Source: Saposhnikovia divaricata
Taxonomy: Eukaryota; Streptophyta; Magnoliopsida; Apiales; Apiaceae
DNA length: 64,000 nt
Direction: 5' to 3'
Assembly (NCBI GenBank): GCA_036435485.1
Contig: CM071600.1
Span: 47,427,546 to 47,491,545, forward strand
Shown here: positions 53,856 to 64,000 of the stretch, one piece after another
Layout of the letters: each line of letters opens with the position of its first letter
Numbering within the stretch: position 1 is the stretch's first letter
Position numbers and translations under genes: made by a program
The notes under the pieces: model-generated
Told to the model about the DNA's origin: nothing
Databases searched by the model: none
What the model saw: the letters and a program-made list of their open reading frames with translations, nothing else

Positions 53856-56216
53856 ATGCTTGTTAACACACAGCTCTTCACCGCCGACTTATTACCAAAC
53901 ACAACCTATTCGACTCGACCCGCCCAACTTTTACAGGTAACCCCTTCAGTGTCTTATTCCTATGAATATACATGTTTGTGTATGTATATATTTGAAAAGA
54001 GGGAACTATGTAATAATATGTGTGTTTGTTAATCTTTAGGTTTTTTTGATGATTTGTTTACTTGGTTATGGTTATATTTATGATTTATGATGTTCATTGT
54101 TTAAATGTTGCTCATAGTTTCTTTTTTGAGATTTTTTTTTTGGTAGCTTTTGAACCCTAACTAATGCATCAAGCCAGTTATGATGTTAAGTGTTTGATAA
54201 ATTGTCCCTGAGAGCGTTTTTTCTAAGAAAGTTGCACATACTTAGAATTGAAAGATTTTGTCCTGCCACTACGTTACCGAGTACTTGAGAATTTTCAGGC
54301 AGTTAAATTTTTAATTCATAATAGTAAAACATGAAAATCGTAAGAGGACCATCCCTCTCTCAGAAATACAACATATTACGTGTAAAATGCTGACTTTGTC
54401 TATCCAAAATTTGTTTTCCCAGTTAAGTATGATTTCACTCATTGTCCATTGGAAGACCCCTTTTGTATTTGTGGGTTGGAAACATTTTCTTGCGATTCTA
54501 TCACTATTGCATAAAACTCACCGAGTTGTTGTTTCCAGTTGGTAGTCCTTTTTCTGATGGCTGTATAAAGTGATAAAATTAGTCTTTAAAGTTCTAAAGT
54601 ACAATTGTATTATATAGCATTATGTATGTTTCGGAGTTGGATTAAGGTATGTATATATGGTAGTATAAGCAGGGGAGGAACCATGAAGTCACCAGGGTGT
54701 TCCTTGGAGTACCCCTGGAATATGAAGTATATAGTTTATAGGTGTCATCTGGATGCAATGGTAATGCAGCTGAGTTGGTTTTCACAGTCCAGGGGCATGG
54801 GTTCAACTCCCCATCACTACAAACTTTATTTTTTATCCCCTGAAAATTAGATATGTTAACTACATGTTATCATACAACAAAGGCTAGATAGCTTCTTTTT
54901 TTGATGAGTATTTTGGAGTACCCTGGAAGAGCCATTTTGTATAAGCCCATATTTGTTTCATTGAGTATCTTTTAGATAGCTGTTCTTGTTATTCATCTTT
55001 TTCGGATTTTTTGTATTTGTAGGCTTGGATACTACACTCCTGCCTTAGGCTGTAAGCCATGGACATGTAAAATAGCAGTCTTAGAACCTTCGTTATCAGC
55101 GGCATGGTCTCTTAAGTAGCAAGTTGATGGTTTCAGTTACGCATCTTATGGCGTGATGTTGTGGAAAATAGTAGTCGTGGCTTCTCTATATTTCAGATAG
55201 GGATAAGCATATATCTGATGTCCGTTAATTACTTTTTCTCCTGTGCAGTGAAAGACGTTGGTTCTGCATCTAGGGCATTTTATGTTAACCGCAACCGTAG
55301 ATATATATCTGTAGCTTCCGTCAGACTAAACAAAGAAAGAAGGTTTAGCAGTTGGAACCGATCTGAAGCAATAATTCGCCATTTCGACGATGTGCATGTC
55401 CAACGTCGTACCAATTCAATTTCTGAAATTTCATTTGGTGAAACTCATCACATCTATCAATCCAGCAGTCTTCAACAATGGTTTAAAAACTGGCAAGAAC
55501 AGCGAAAGTATAAGCTAACGGCCAGCACTTTTGCTGGGGCTATTGGTCTATGGCCTCGTCGAAGAGTCCAATTGTGGTTAGAGAAAATTGGGTATCTTCA
55601 ACCGTTTACTGGTAATATGGCCACCTGTTGGAATAATATCAAGGAAGAGGAAGCCCTCGAAAGATATAAGATGATAACTGGAAATGCTGTACGGTTTCCA
55701 GAGTTCCAGGTTTACAGAGACACAGATCCTGAATATGACTGGCTTGCAGCTTCACCTGATGGTACAGTTGAGCAGGTTGTGTACGGACTGTCGTCTCGAG
55801 GTGTGCTAGAAATTAAGTGTCCTTATTTTGACGGTAATAAGGAAAAGGCTTATCCGTGGACAAGAATTCCCCTTCACTATATCCCTCAAACTCAAGGCTT
55901 GCTGGAAATATTGGACCGAGATTGGATGGATTTCTACGTCTGGACTCAAAATGGAAGCAGTTTATTTAGAGTAGATCGTGATGAAGAATACTGGAACCTT
56001 TTGATGATAGCATTGTCAGACTTTTGGTGGAATCATGTCCATACAGCCAGGGAAGAATGCCTCAAAAGAGTGATTACAGATCCACTTTATGAGTTGCGAG
56101 AATTCCGTCCTGCAGCTAGGCATGAGTTGAGTGTTGATATTGTTTATGAAAGCAAACGATTAGTTGACGAGGCCAAGTTGATGGTCCGTGAATTTGGTGG
56201 CAAAATACAGGATTGA
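53856..56216 (+). CDS. YqaJ/lambda-exonuclease-like PD-(D/E)xK nuclease
   Basis: A nuclease of the restriction endonuclease-like fold related to phage lambda exonuclease/YqaJ, known in plants as organelle-type proteins. Counting from Met 55218 (332 residues): KLTASTFAGAIG at about 105, E143-E145 in NIKEEEALERY, D181 in AASPDGT, E198 and K200 in LEIKCPY, Q224/Q226 in PQTQGLLEI, all in family order. The 55218 start leaves an R/S-rich N-terminus that could target an organelle. An upstream ATG at 53856 with donor 53936/53937 could join in phase to an acceptor at 55136/55137 (386 residues). A strong acceptor at 55248 suggests a 5' UTR intron instead. The catalytic domain is intact; the start is unsettled. 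Confidence 0.75.
54660..54935. repeat. Transposon-like or SINE-like sequence in the nuclease gene intron
   Basis: Contains AGCAGGGGAGGAACCATGAA, two copies of TTGGAGTACCC(C)TGGAA (54703 and 54914) and a B-box-like GGGTTCAACTCCCC (54799-54812). Termini could not be defined. Confidence 0.35.
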
Positions 56217-56651
56217 CATACTTGAGAAACTAAAAACAATCAGTCGAATTATATGTGTAGTAGATGTAGGATACTATTTTTGGGTTGGCCAGTAAGCCTA
56301 TAGGCAGGTAGTTGAAGTAAACATGTGTAACTAGAGTCCTAGACAACGGAAGTTGGTTGGTTATCACTAAAATCTTTATTGTTCAGATGTTCTGTTGATA
56401 GCCGAACTTTAGTATTGTATCTTGCTGTGTGGGAGATTGTCAACTGTGTATTTTGATTTGGGATATATATAATTATCTTATCTTTCTTATTCATGTTATG
56501 ATACATAAAATATCAAATTTCAGGAGGAAATGAGAAAAGGCAAAAAAGTGCATTATACATGTTAAATGAGTATTATTTTAAATGAGTCAACTTTTTTCTT
56601 CCCATAAATCAAACTTTTAGGGTCTAAAAAGCAAAAAAGTCTACGTTTTTA

Positions 56652-56883
56652 TTCTCTCTGTCCCAAAATAAATGTTATTTTGACTTTCACTACGTATTTT
56701 AATGTGCGAAAAAAAGTGACTTCCACATATTATTTTTTTAATATTTTTTTTTGTGAATAAAAGTTTAAATGTTATATTTTTATTCAGAAAAAAAAAATTT
56801 AAAAATATTATGTGGACACTTTTTTTAACACTTTAAAATACGTGTAGAAAGCCAAAGCGATACTTATTTTGGAACGGAGGGAG
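56652..56883. mobile_element. Stowaway MITE
   Basis: 232 bp, left TTCTCTCTGTCCCAAAATAA, right TTATTTTGGAACGGAGGGAG, flanked by TA (56650-56651, 56884-56885). CTCCCTCYGTYCC ends and TA target are diagnostic for Stowaway. It lies about 430 bp after the nuclease stop codon. Confidence 0.9.
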
Positions 56884-56885
56884 TA

Positions 56886-59010
56886 TTTTACATGATCGTG
56901 ACAAATTTATATTAATTATTTAGCATGTTTGTCTGTTTGTTCAAAGAATCTAGTCTAGAATTTAACAAATTCTTATTTTCCACGTCTCCCTATCATGTAG
57001 TTATAGATTTTAGTGGCCGGTGACGTATCAGACTTTGGTCACTGGTATTAGTAGAAGATGGTTGTTTGACTTGCTACTTTGCTAAGCCTGCTCTCATGGT
57101 CCTCTCATGTTAGTAAATACTACAAGACATCCACATCCACATATCTTGTAACACCATACACACATGCAAGTGAGAGCTGATGTGTTTATTTATATAACCG
57201 CAATCGCACAATGTCCGCTGATAGTAAAGAATGGTAAGTGGATCGTATCCACAAGGAGACAGGTTCTATCGATTCCGATTCAATTATTATCAATTATTTC
57301 AAGGACAAACGATTATTTGAATATTTTTAACTAACTAATGATTATAACTAAATTAATACTAACTAAATAGATACTAAATTAATATATTAAAAATCTAGGG
57401 CAATCAGGTCCACCTTGTTTGCAAAATAACCGACTCCTAAGCTAAAGCAGTTAACGTGATCAAATAACTAGAGCTTGTTATTTTCTCTCAAATAATCTCG
57501 AAACATGCTTACATAATTAATCACTTTTAGTAATTCAGTGATTAGGTAATTAAAGCAATTAAAATAATGTTAATCTCTCTCGAGTATTAACGCTCTCAGA
57601 AATTCAATGATGCTTTCGCACTCAAATTCAGTTCTGCTAATCGTATGTGTACCTCTAGTAGTATATATCTCGATCATACTCCTATTGCATAAAATTAATC
57701 TGTGATATCGGCCAATTACACAAATTAAACATGAAAACATAATCAATTAGAATAACCACAACCAATCAAACCACTGTGAAAATCATGCCAATATTATAGT
57801 GCAAACATGGCTTCCCCTTAAGCCCTAGAAACTACTACTAGATAATAATTAAACAAATAAAAGAACTAAGAACAATAAGAAACATAATTAAACTAATAAG
57901 AATTGAGGAAAAATTCAGATAAGAAAACCTGTAATCATCAATTATGTCACAAGAATGAAATTCATGGTCTTTCTCTCTATTACTCTCTATGTAAACCCTA
58001 GCTATCTAAAACTACGTTCCCTCTATCCTAATAATAAAGTATTTTAATATTTTAATAAATTTACAAATCAATCTTCTAAACTGAATAGGATTCTCTAATA
58101 AAAATTCGTAGATGTCTGTTCTCCTCTGTTTCTGGGCTGTTCCAACTGGATTTTGCTTACTGGACCATCTCTGAATTAAATAGAATTCAACAAGTTTCGT
58201 GTGGACTGTAAGATCGCTAAAAACGAACTTCTGGAACTCAAGTTATGGACCAAACAACGTCAACAGCCCGTGTAGTCCAATAATTCCGAATTTTCTTCTA
58301 ATTTAGCTCCAAAATTGATCCTTTTTTTTATGAAAAGTGATAATTCAATACATAAAAGTCATACGGCATCTACAAGAATGATCGAATCGATCAAACATAG
58401 AATAGGATGACGCGCTCGTCTTCATAATCAAAATGAGACAAATAAGCAGTGTGAAAAAAGTGATATATCTATAGATACTTGCTCTACGCTCAATATCTTC
58501 GTCAAGATATGTTTGAGCTACCGACCACAAATGCAAATCCGAACAAGCTCTTACCGTTGAACCCGAACCAACTCTCACAAAAGAAGGAGAGAAATCCACA
58601 TCTCTCACCAAGGGGAGAAATCAAAATGCAACTACAAATAAAAAACCAAACTGTAATTCCAAATAAAACTTAGATCTGCAAAAAAGAAACCACAATAAGA
58701 GATAATCGGTCCACACACAGATCCAAAACCCGATTGAATCGAAGAAGAACGAAAATCCGGAGCTTCGATGATATAGATCTAGAAAATAAAACCAAACACC
58801 CTAAATGAGTATAAACCACCCAAAATAAGAGATTATTGAATAAAACAGAAACAAAACAAATAAACTAAAGGATTGTGGGCTTTCCACCGGAAAAACTAGT
58901 GGAAGCCCCGCCGATTTGATGAGGAGTAGGCGGCTGGAAGATGGATGGAAGGGAGAGAGATGTGCTTAATTAGTTTTGAACTCTATCTTTTTCAGATCCC
59001 AAAATTGATC
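56886..59010. other. Intergenic AT-rich sequence, no gene recognised
   Basis: No open frame with recognisable protein. GTGGATCGTATCCAC (57238-57252) is a near-palindrome in a stretch with the look of a dispersed repeat. 58340-58900 carries short frames on both strands without family signature. It may be decayed transposon DNA. Confidence 0.5.
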
Positions 59011-59243
59011 TTTTCTTCAAATCCTTCCGAGTTTAGAAATTCCTTGTATCCTACAATGAAACATAAAAATCTATTCTATTAAATAAATATCCAAATCAGT
59101 GTAAAACACAATAAATATGAGAATATTTTTCTCCAAATCCTTCCAAGTTTAGAAATTCCTTGTATCCTACAATAAAACATCAAAATCTATTCTATTAAAT
59201 AAATATCCAAATCAGTGCAAAACATAATAAATAAATATGAGAA
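59011..59243. repeat. 116-bp tandem duplication upstream of the permease gene
   Basis: Two copies of CTTCAAATCCTTCC..GTTTAGAAATTCC through AATAAATATGAGAAT, about 59011-59126 and 59127-59243, differing at several bases. It ends 55 bp before the ATG, so it lies in the promoter or 5' UTR. Confidence 0.9.
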
Positions 59244-59298
59244 TAAAATATCTAAAATATATATATGTAAAAATATATTCTATCAAGAGTTAGCTAAG

Positions 59299-62113
59299 AT
59301 GGGAACAGAAGCTCCAAATTCCGGCAAAACGGTGATTTCTAAGGAGCACAAGGACCTGACTGCACCTCCTACCAAGCTCGATGCTGGAGATTTATTCGTC
59401 CTCAAGTCTCGAGGTAATTTATTTCCTCTTCACCTTAATATGCAGCGGTTTTAAGTAATTGTTTTTAAGAAAGTTGTATCAGGAATTAATATTTAGCTAA
59501 TAGCTTGATATTGATCTCTGACACACTTATGCATATGGTTACAGGATCATGGTTGCACTGTGGGTACCATCTGACAACATCAATAGTGGCACCGGCGCTT
59601 CTTAGCATACCGTTTGCAATAGGATTGTTAGGCTGGGGAGGAGGAATGGTGTGCCTGTGCCTAGCCGCACTTGTTACTTTCTATTCTTACAACCTCCTGT
59701 CTTTAGTCCTCGAGGACCATGCTCGTCGTGGGAAGAGACAACTTCATTTTCGTGCCATGGCTGCTGATATTTTAGGTACTAATCTACCATCACTTGCATA
59801 CTATCGCTTCATTTCTACATATTTTTTCTTGCGAATTCTAATCATGACCTAATAGTGACTAGATATGGTGCTATAAAAATGTTATCTTGTTTCGCAATTG
59901 ACATATTTATCAATGTATTCGATTTTAAGTATACAGTGAGGGGGATTTGAGATCTCTCCTAACACTTGGAAGCAGCTTTACACCATTGCTCGGACAATCC
60001 TAATTCCCTGGTGCCATACATATTTTTTTAAAGTAGCTATACACTTGTAAATCTTGTAATAAATGAGCTGCACACATATCTTGGACAGGGCAAAACCATA
60101 AAATATCTTGGAGTTCATACAATAATCAGGTTATTGATTCGAATTATGGTGATGGCCACTGTATATAAAATTATAAAGATTCCCCCGCATACTTCAATAA
60201 TTAATATTGGCATTTTCCATACAGCCATTCTTTTCCTACGTACTAAGCAGCGATCCAATCAAGTCAGATTTAACACTCATGTTGACATGTTTAAATACAT
60301 CACATTCGTCCAACTTGTTTGTATAGCTTGACCTTACCCTATTGATACGTTGAAATGAACAGAAAGTTTAGTTCAACAAATTTACATGTATCACAACGCT
60401 TCATATGTTGGATTTTAGTGATGAACAAACGGTGCAGCATTTATAAGAACTTCCAAAATTTGAACATTCCTCCCTGTCTTTCATGTAATAAGCCGGACTG
60501 ATGATTTTAATTTGGAAGTTAGTTAGAGACTCTGTTATAGGTCTTCAACATAAATTGCAGTAACACTTCAATATCTAGTGATTCCAAAGTTTCTAGTATT
60601 TCCAAATTTTAGAAAATTGTGACCTTGCGTTAACTGAATGATTGATGGATCCAAATATATCTGTATCTGAAAGAAGAGCTTGTTTGTGAAATTGAACAGG
60701 ACCAGGATGGGGAAAGTATTTTGTAGGACCACTTCAATTAGGAATTTGCTATGGATCTGTTATTTCTTGCATACTTATTGGAGGCCAGAGCCTTAAGGTC
60801 ATTTCCGTTTCGCTCGCTCATTGCCATCTTCCTTTACTTATTCTCAATTCCTTTTGCAAACTTAGCTGACATACATGTGCACATCATTGATCTTCATCTT
60901 TCTATATCTTCAGTTTATATATTTGGTGGCTCGCCCAAATGGGAGTATGCAGCTCTCTCATTTTATTGTTATATTTGGAGGATTAAAACTAATCATGGCT
61001 CAAATGCCATCTTTTCATTCCCTGAGGCACATTAACCTTGTTTCTTTACTTCTCTGCCTTGCTTATTGTGCTTGCACTACTGCTGGATCCATATACATTG
61101 GTACAAACAATATCTAACTTTAGCATATTGTGCTTTTTACTAAATTGTGGCGCTAAGTAGATATATAATAATCCATATGCTGTGATGTAAAATTCTTCCA
61201 GGAAAGTCTAGCAATGCACCACCGAAGAATTATGATGTTACTGAAGTTGGCATTAGCAGACTGTTTGGCGCCTTCAATGCTATCTCTATTATTGCTACTT
61301 CATATGGAAATGGAATTATCCCAGAAATACAGGTTTCAATCCCAAACAGTAATTGGGTTTTTCTTGTTTGTCAGACATTTATTATCTTTTCGATAAATAA
61401 ACTCATTTTCAGGCAACTATGGCTGCACCAATCCAAGGGAAAATGTTAAAAGGGCTACTAGTTTGTTATTCTGTTATAATCACAACGTTTTTCAGTGTTG
61501 GGATATCTGGGTACTGGGCTTTTGGCAATCAAGTAATGCCCACAGTTCTCTCAAACTTTACTGACCAAGGAAAAAATTTGGTTCCCAAGTGGTTTCTCTT
61601 GATCACCAATATCTTTGTAGTAGTCCAAGTATCTGCTGTCAGTTTGGTAAGTTACATTCTCTAAAGCAATGACAATCACTATCAACTATGTTGTCCCAAA
61701 GCTTTATTCATAAACTATCTAGCATAATGCAGACATACTTGCAACCTACAAACGTTGTTATAGAGCGCCGATTTGCTGATCCGGAAAAAGATGAATTCTC
61801 AGCAAGAAATTTAATCCCACGAATCTTATTCAGATCATTGTCTGTTGTTATGGCAACAACAATTGCTGCAATGTTACCTTTCTTTGGAGATATAATGGCT
61901 CTGTTGGGGGCCTTGGGTTTCGTTCCTCTAGACATGATAATGCCAGTGGTTTTCTACAATGTCACATTCAAGCCTCCTAAAAGGGGCTTCATGTTCTGGG
62001 GAAATACGTTAATAGCTGTTGTAGGCACAGTTCTGTCCGTGGTAGGGTCAGTAGCGTCTGTAAGACAAATAATTATTGATGCCAAGAACTATCGTTTGTT
62101 TGCTAATGTATAA
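59299..62113 (+). CDS. GAT1: GABA transporter 1-like amino acid permease (AAAP family)
   Basis: Seven exons with GT-AG introns: 59299-59413, 59545-59775, 60700-60797, 60914-61100, 61202-61332, 61413-61646, 61733-62113, giving 458 residues in a continuous frame, close to the length of plant GAT1 (about 450). Family motifs in order: LDAGDLFVLKSRGSW near the N-terminus, STIVAP-like TSIVAPALLSIPFAIGLLGW in the first membrane span, GGQSLK, MPSFHSLRHIN, YGNGIIPEIQ, GYWAFGNQ, LVPKWFLL, YLQPTN, and the typical C-terminus DAKNYRLFANV. About ten to eleven membrane segments are visible. It should be a plasma-membrane, proton-coupled GABA/amino-acid importer; exact substrate is inferred from family. All exons look intact. 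A 924-bp intron 2 and a duplicated upstream sequence are the only oddities. Confidence 0.9.
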
Positions 62114-62242
62114 TTAATATCACGAAACTAGTTTTGGAGCATTTCTAGATGAATTAGTAAGTATGTATCCAGAAGATTGGTAAAGGTCTGAAAGAATGTG
62201 CTGGGAAGATTATTACCAATATTTGTAGGCAGTACACTGTTG

Positions 62243-63486
62243 GGGTGTTGGCCCCATATATCACAATCTGAAAAAGCCCCAAATATCACAATTCAAAAAC
62301 TTGGTCCCAAATATCACTCAAAGACATAGTATAAAACAGCGTTTTGAATTTTTTTCTTTTTTTTTTTTCCATAACGCTATTGCGCTTAGCGTTATAAGGG
62401 TTGACTAATTTTTTTTTTTAGTTTTCTTGCTTCAAAACGCAAGTTTATAGTTTGTTTTTAAAAGTAAACGCCACATAAAGTGGCGTTTGTTGTTGTTTTT
62501 TTTTTTTCAAGACGCTAATTCAAGTTGAGTTTGCACTACTGGTACTTCAAAAACGCTAAATTAAATTGAGTTAAAGTACAAAACGCCACTTCATGTGGCG
62601 TTTGTTTTTTTATTTTTTTCTTTTGCTTTTTTCTCCTAAATATATACGGTTTATTCGTTGTTCTGAATATTCTAAAACCGGAAATGGAAACGTTGAACCC
62701 AAAAAATTAATTGTTGAACGCCTAAATTTAATTAAAATTGTATTTTTAATATTAAAAATTTTAATTTAAAAAATTGAATCCGGTGGCCTGATTTTTAAAC
62801 GCTAACGCGTTTAAAAATCAGGATAAGTTAGGGTTTAGGGTTGTAAACAACCCTAAACCCCAAACCCTAAACCCTAAGTTCGTATACGGTTTATTCGTCG
62901 TTCTGAATATTTCTAAAACCCAAAATGGAAACGTTGAACCCTTAAAGTTAATTGTTGAACCCCTAAATTCAATTAAAATTGTATTTTTTTTAATTTAAAA
63001 ATTTTAATAAAAAAATGCATACGGTTTATTCGTCGTTCGAAATATTTCTAAAACCCAAAATGGAAACGTTGAACCCCAAAGATTAATTACTGAACCCCTA
63101 AGGAAATACAAAAATCATGTCGTCGGACTTAATTAAAAAACAAAATTTTAATTTACCATTTAGTTATTAATTTTTTAATACTATTTGCAAATGTATATTT
63201 AGGAGAAATTAAAAAAAAAACCTCCCAAAACACCACATGAAGTGGCGTTAAATAACCTAAACGCTAATTGAAGTTATGTTAACACCTGAAAACATATTCT
63301 AAAGTAGCGTTGCTAGTGTTTAAAAAAAAGAAGGAAAGAAGCCAAACGCGAGACGCATTAGCGTCTTTGGTAAAAAAAATAACGTTATACGATGTAGCAT
63401 TTTGGAGTGATATTGGGGGCCAAGTTTTTGCGCTGTGATATTATGGACCATTTTCTTTCAAATTGTGATATTGGGGGCCTTTTTTC
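62243..63486. mobile_element. Non-autonomous Mutator-like element (MULE)
   Basis: 1244 bp flanked by a perfect 9-bp duplication ACACTGTTG (62234-62242, 63487-63495), the Mutator signature. The ends are inverted over about 80 bp (left GGCCCCATATATCACAATCT, right AATTGTGATATTGGGGGCC). The interior has a threefold repeat around ACGGTTTATTCGTCGTTC (from about 62646, 62884 and 63019), several AACGCCAC..GTGGCGTT hairpins and a telomere-repeat palindrome (62831-62860). No coding capacity. It sits 130 bp after the permease stop, probably in or near its 3' UTR. Confidence 0.88.
62831..62860. repeat. Telomere-repeat palindrome
   Basis: GGGTTTAGGGTTGT followed after two bases by its exact complement, with further CCCTAAACC units to 62877. 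Confidence 0.9.
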
Positions 63487-63495
63487 ACACTGTTG

Positions 63496-64000
63496 TTATG
63501 TTCATACGGAAAACTGTACTTAATCTGCAATTTTAGCTAATGTAAAGATTTAGTTGATCAAAAACTCTATCTATGTGATGAATCTTTTGTTGATTGTTGA
63601 TGCTGTTGACCTCTGTTCTAGTGGTAATTGGAAAAGCCAAATGTTGGCAGTAACAAAGGACGAAGGTTATCAATTTTTAGGGCATACCTTTTTAGTAAAC
63701 TTTGTTCATTCAGCAGTGAATCTTTTATGTACATAGGAGTAAGGGTGATCTATCTTCCAAGTAACACTAGTTAAGACTCTATCTGATTGTAGTGAATCTT
63801 CCGGATCATCGTGTACTTATTAATATTTGGCAGTGGTAAATTGTCAAGATATTCAACCATTCAACAACTACAATTCAACATTCAATCAAATGACATATGC
63901 AGTGATATATTAATAGGTTTTACTGTAGCAATTTCTTCCTATAAAAGCCATGTATCAACCTCTCAATATATACAACTGATAATCTTTATTGCTATATCCA
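63496..64000. other. Intergenic sequence, no gene recognised
   Basis: AT-rich. A 60-codon frame at 63554-63736 has no family signature or promoter context and is not called as a gene. Confidence 0.5.

Noticed and set aside
54733..54815. tRNA gene in the nuclease intron
   Set aside because: Only a B-box-like segment; no clover-leaf or acceptor stem could be drawn.
60134..60331. 65-codon frame within intron 2 of the transporter gene
   Set aside because: The intron is bounded by clear splice sites that give a continuous transporter frame; this frame is not in the protein.
63554..63736. 60-codon frame near the right edge
   Set aside because: No homology signal, poor start context, AT-rich surroundings.

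Overview
This is plant nuclear DNA, most likely from a eudicot with a repeat-rich genome. The host-type genes are plant ones (a multi-exon GABA/amino-acid permease, a YqaJ-type nuclease, a shaggy/GSK3 kinase relic and an R2R3-MYB fragment). The rest is almost entirely transposable elements typical of plants: Sirevirus-like Copia elements with a large third ORF, CACTA, hAT, Mutator-like, PIF/Harbinger-like, Stowaway, Emigrant-like and Helitron elements. The species cannot be fixed from the sequence.

Positions 1-27418 are one nest. Copia element A (5' end outside the window, 3' LTR 26332-27418) was hit by a solo LTR (559-2078, TSD CATAC) and by a complete 19.5-kb Copia element B (2553-22065, TSD CCAAT/CCAGT). 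B was hit inside its protease by a 6.0-kb CACTA element (6637-12615, TSD ATA), and that element carries captured gene pieces and an Emigrant-like MITE (10771-10945, TSD TA).

Positions 27582-32330 hold a decayed, intron-bearing GSK3/shaggy-like kinase pseudogene (+). It is interrupted by a minus-strand Copia fragment E (28677 to about 31060), itself split by a hAT-like element (29208-30475, TSD TACAACAT). A short minus-strand Copia element C with matching TSDs (32801-37026, ATGTG) follows.

Positions 37368-51223 are a PIF/Harbinger-type MITE cluster split by the young 13.1-kb element D (37947-51028, TSD AAATA). D has nearly identical 1034-bp LTRs, an open gag, a broken pol and an open 1503-codon ORF3.

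Positions 51230-64000 are gene-bearing: a non-autonomous Helitron (51984-53602), the nuclease gene (53856-56216), a Stowaway MITE (56652-56883), unassigned AT-rich sequence, the permease gene (59299-62113, seven exons) and a Mutator-like element (62243-63486, 9-bp TSD).

The most interesting signal concerns Copia elements A, B and D. Each carries a large ORF3 downstream of pol. In B and D an element-specific, palindrome-forming short motif is iterated in the LTR upstream of the LTR TATA box and again just upstream of ORF3; in D it also appears inside coding sequence. A second promoter for ORF3 that borrows LTR-type control sequence is a reasonable hypothesis. The three elements also share a covarying U5 hairpin and an 11-base motif after ORF3.
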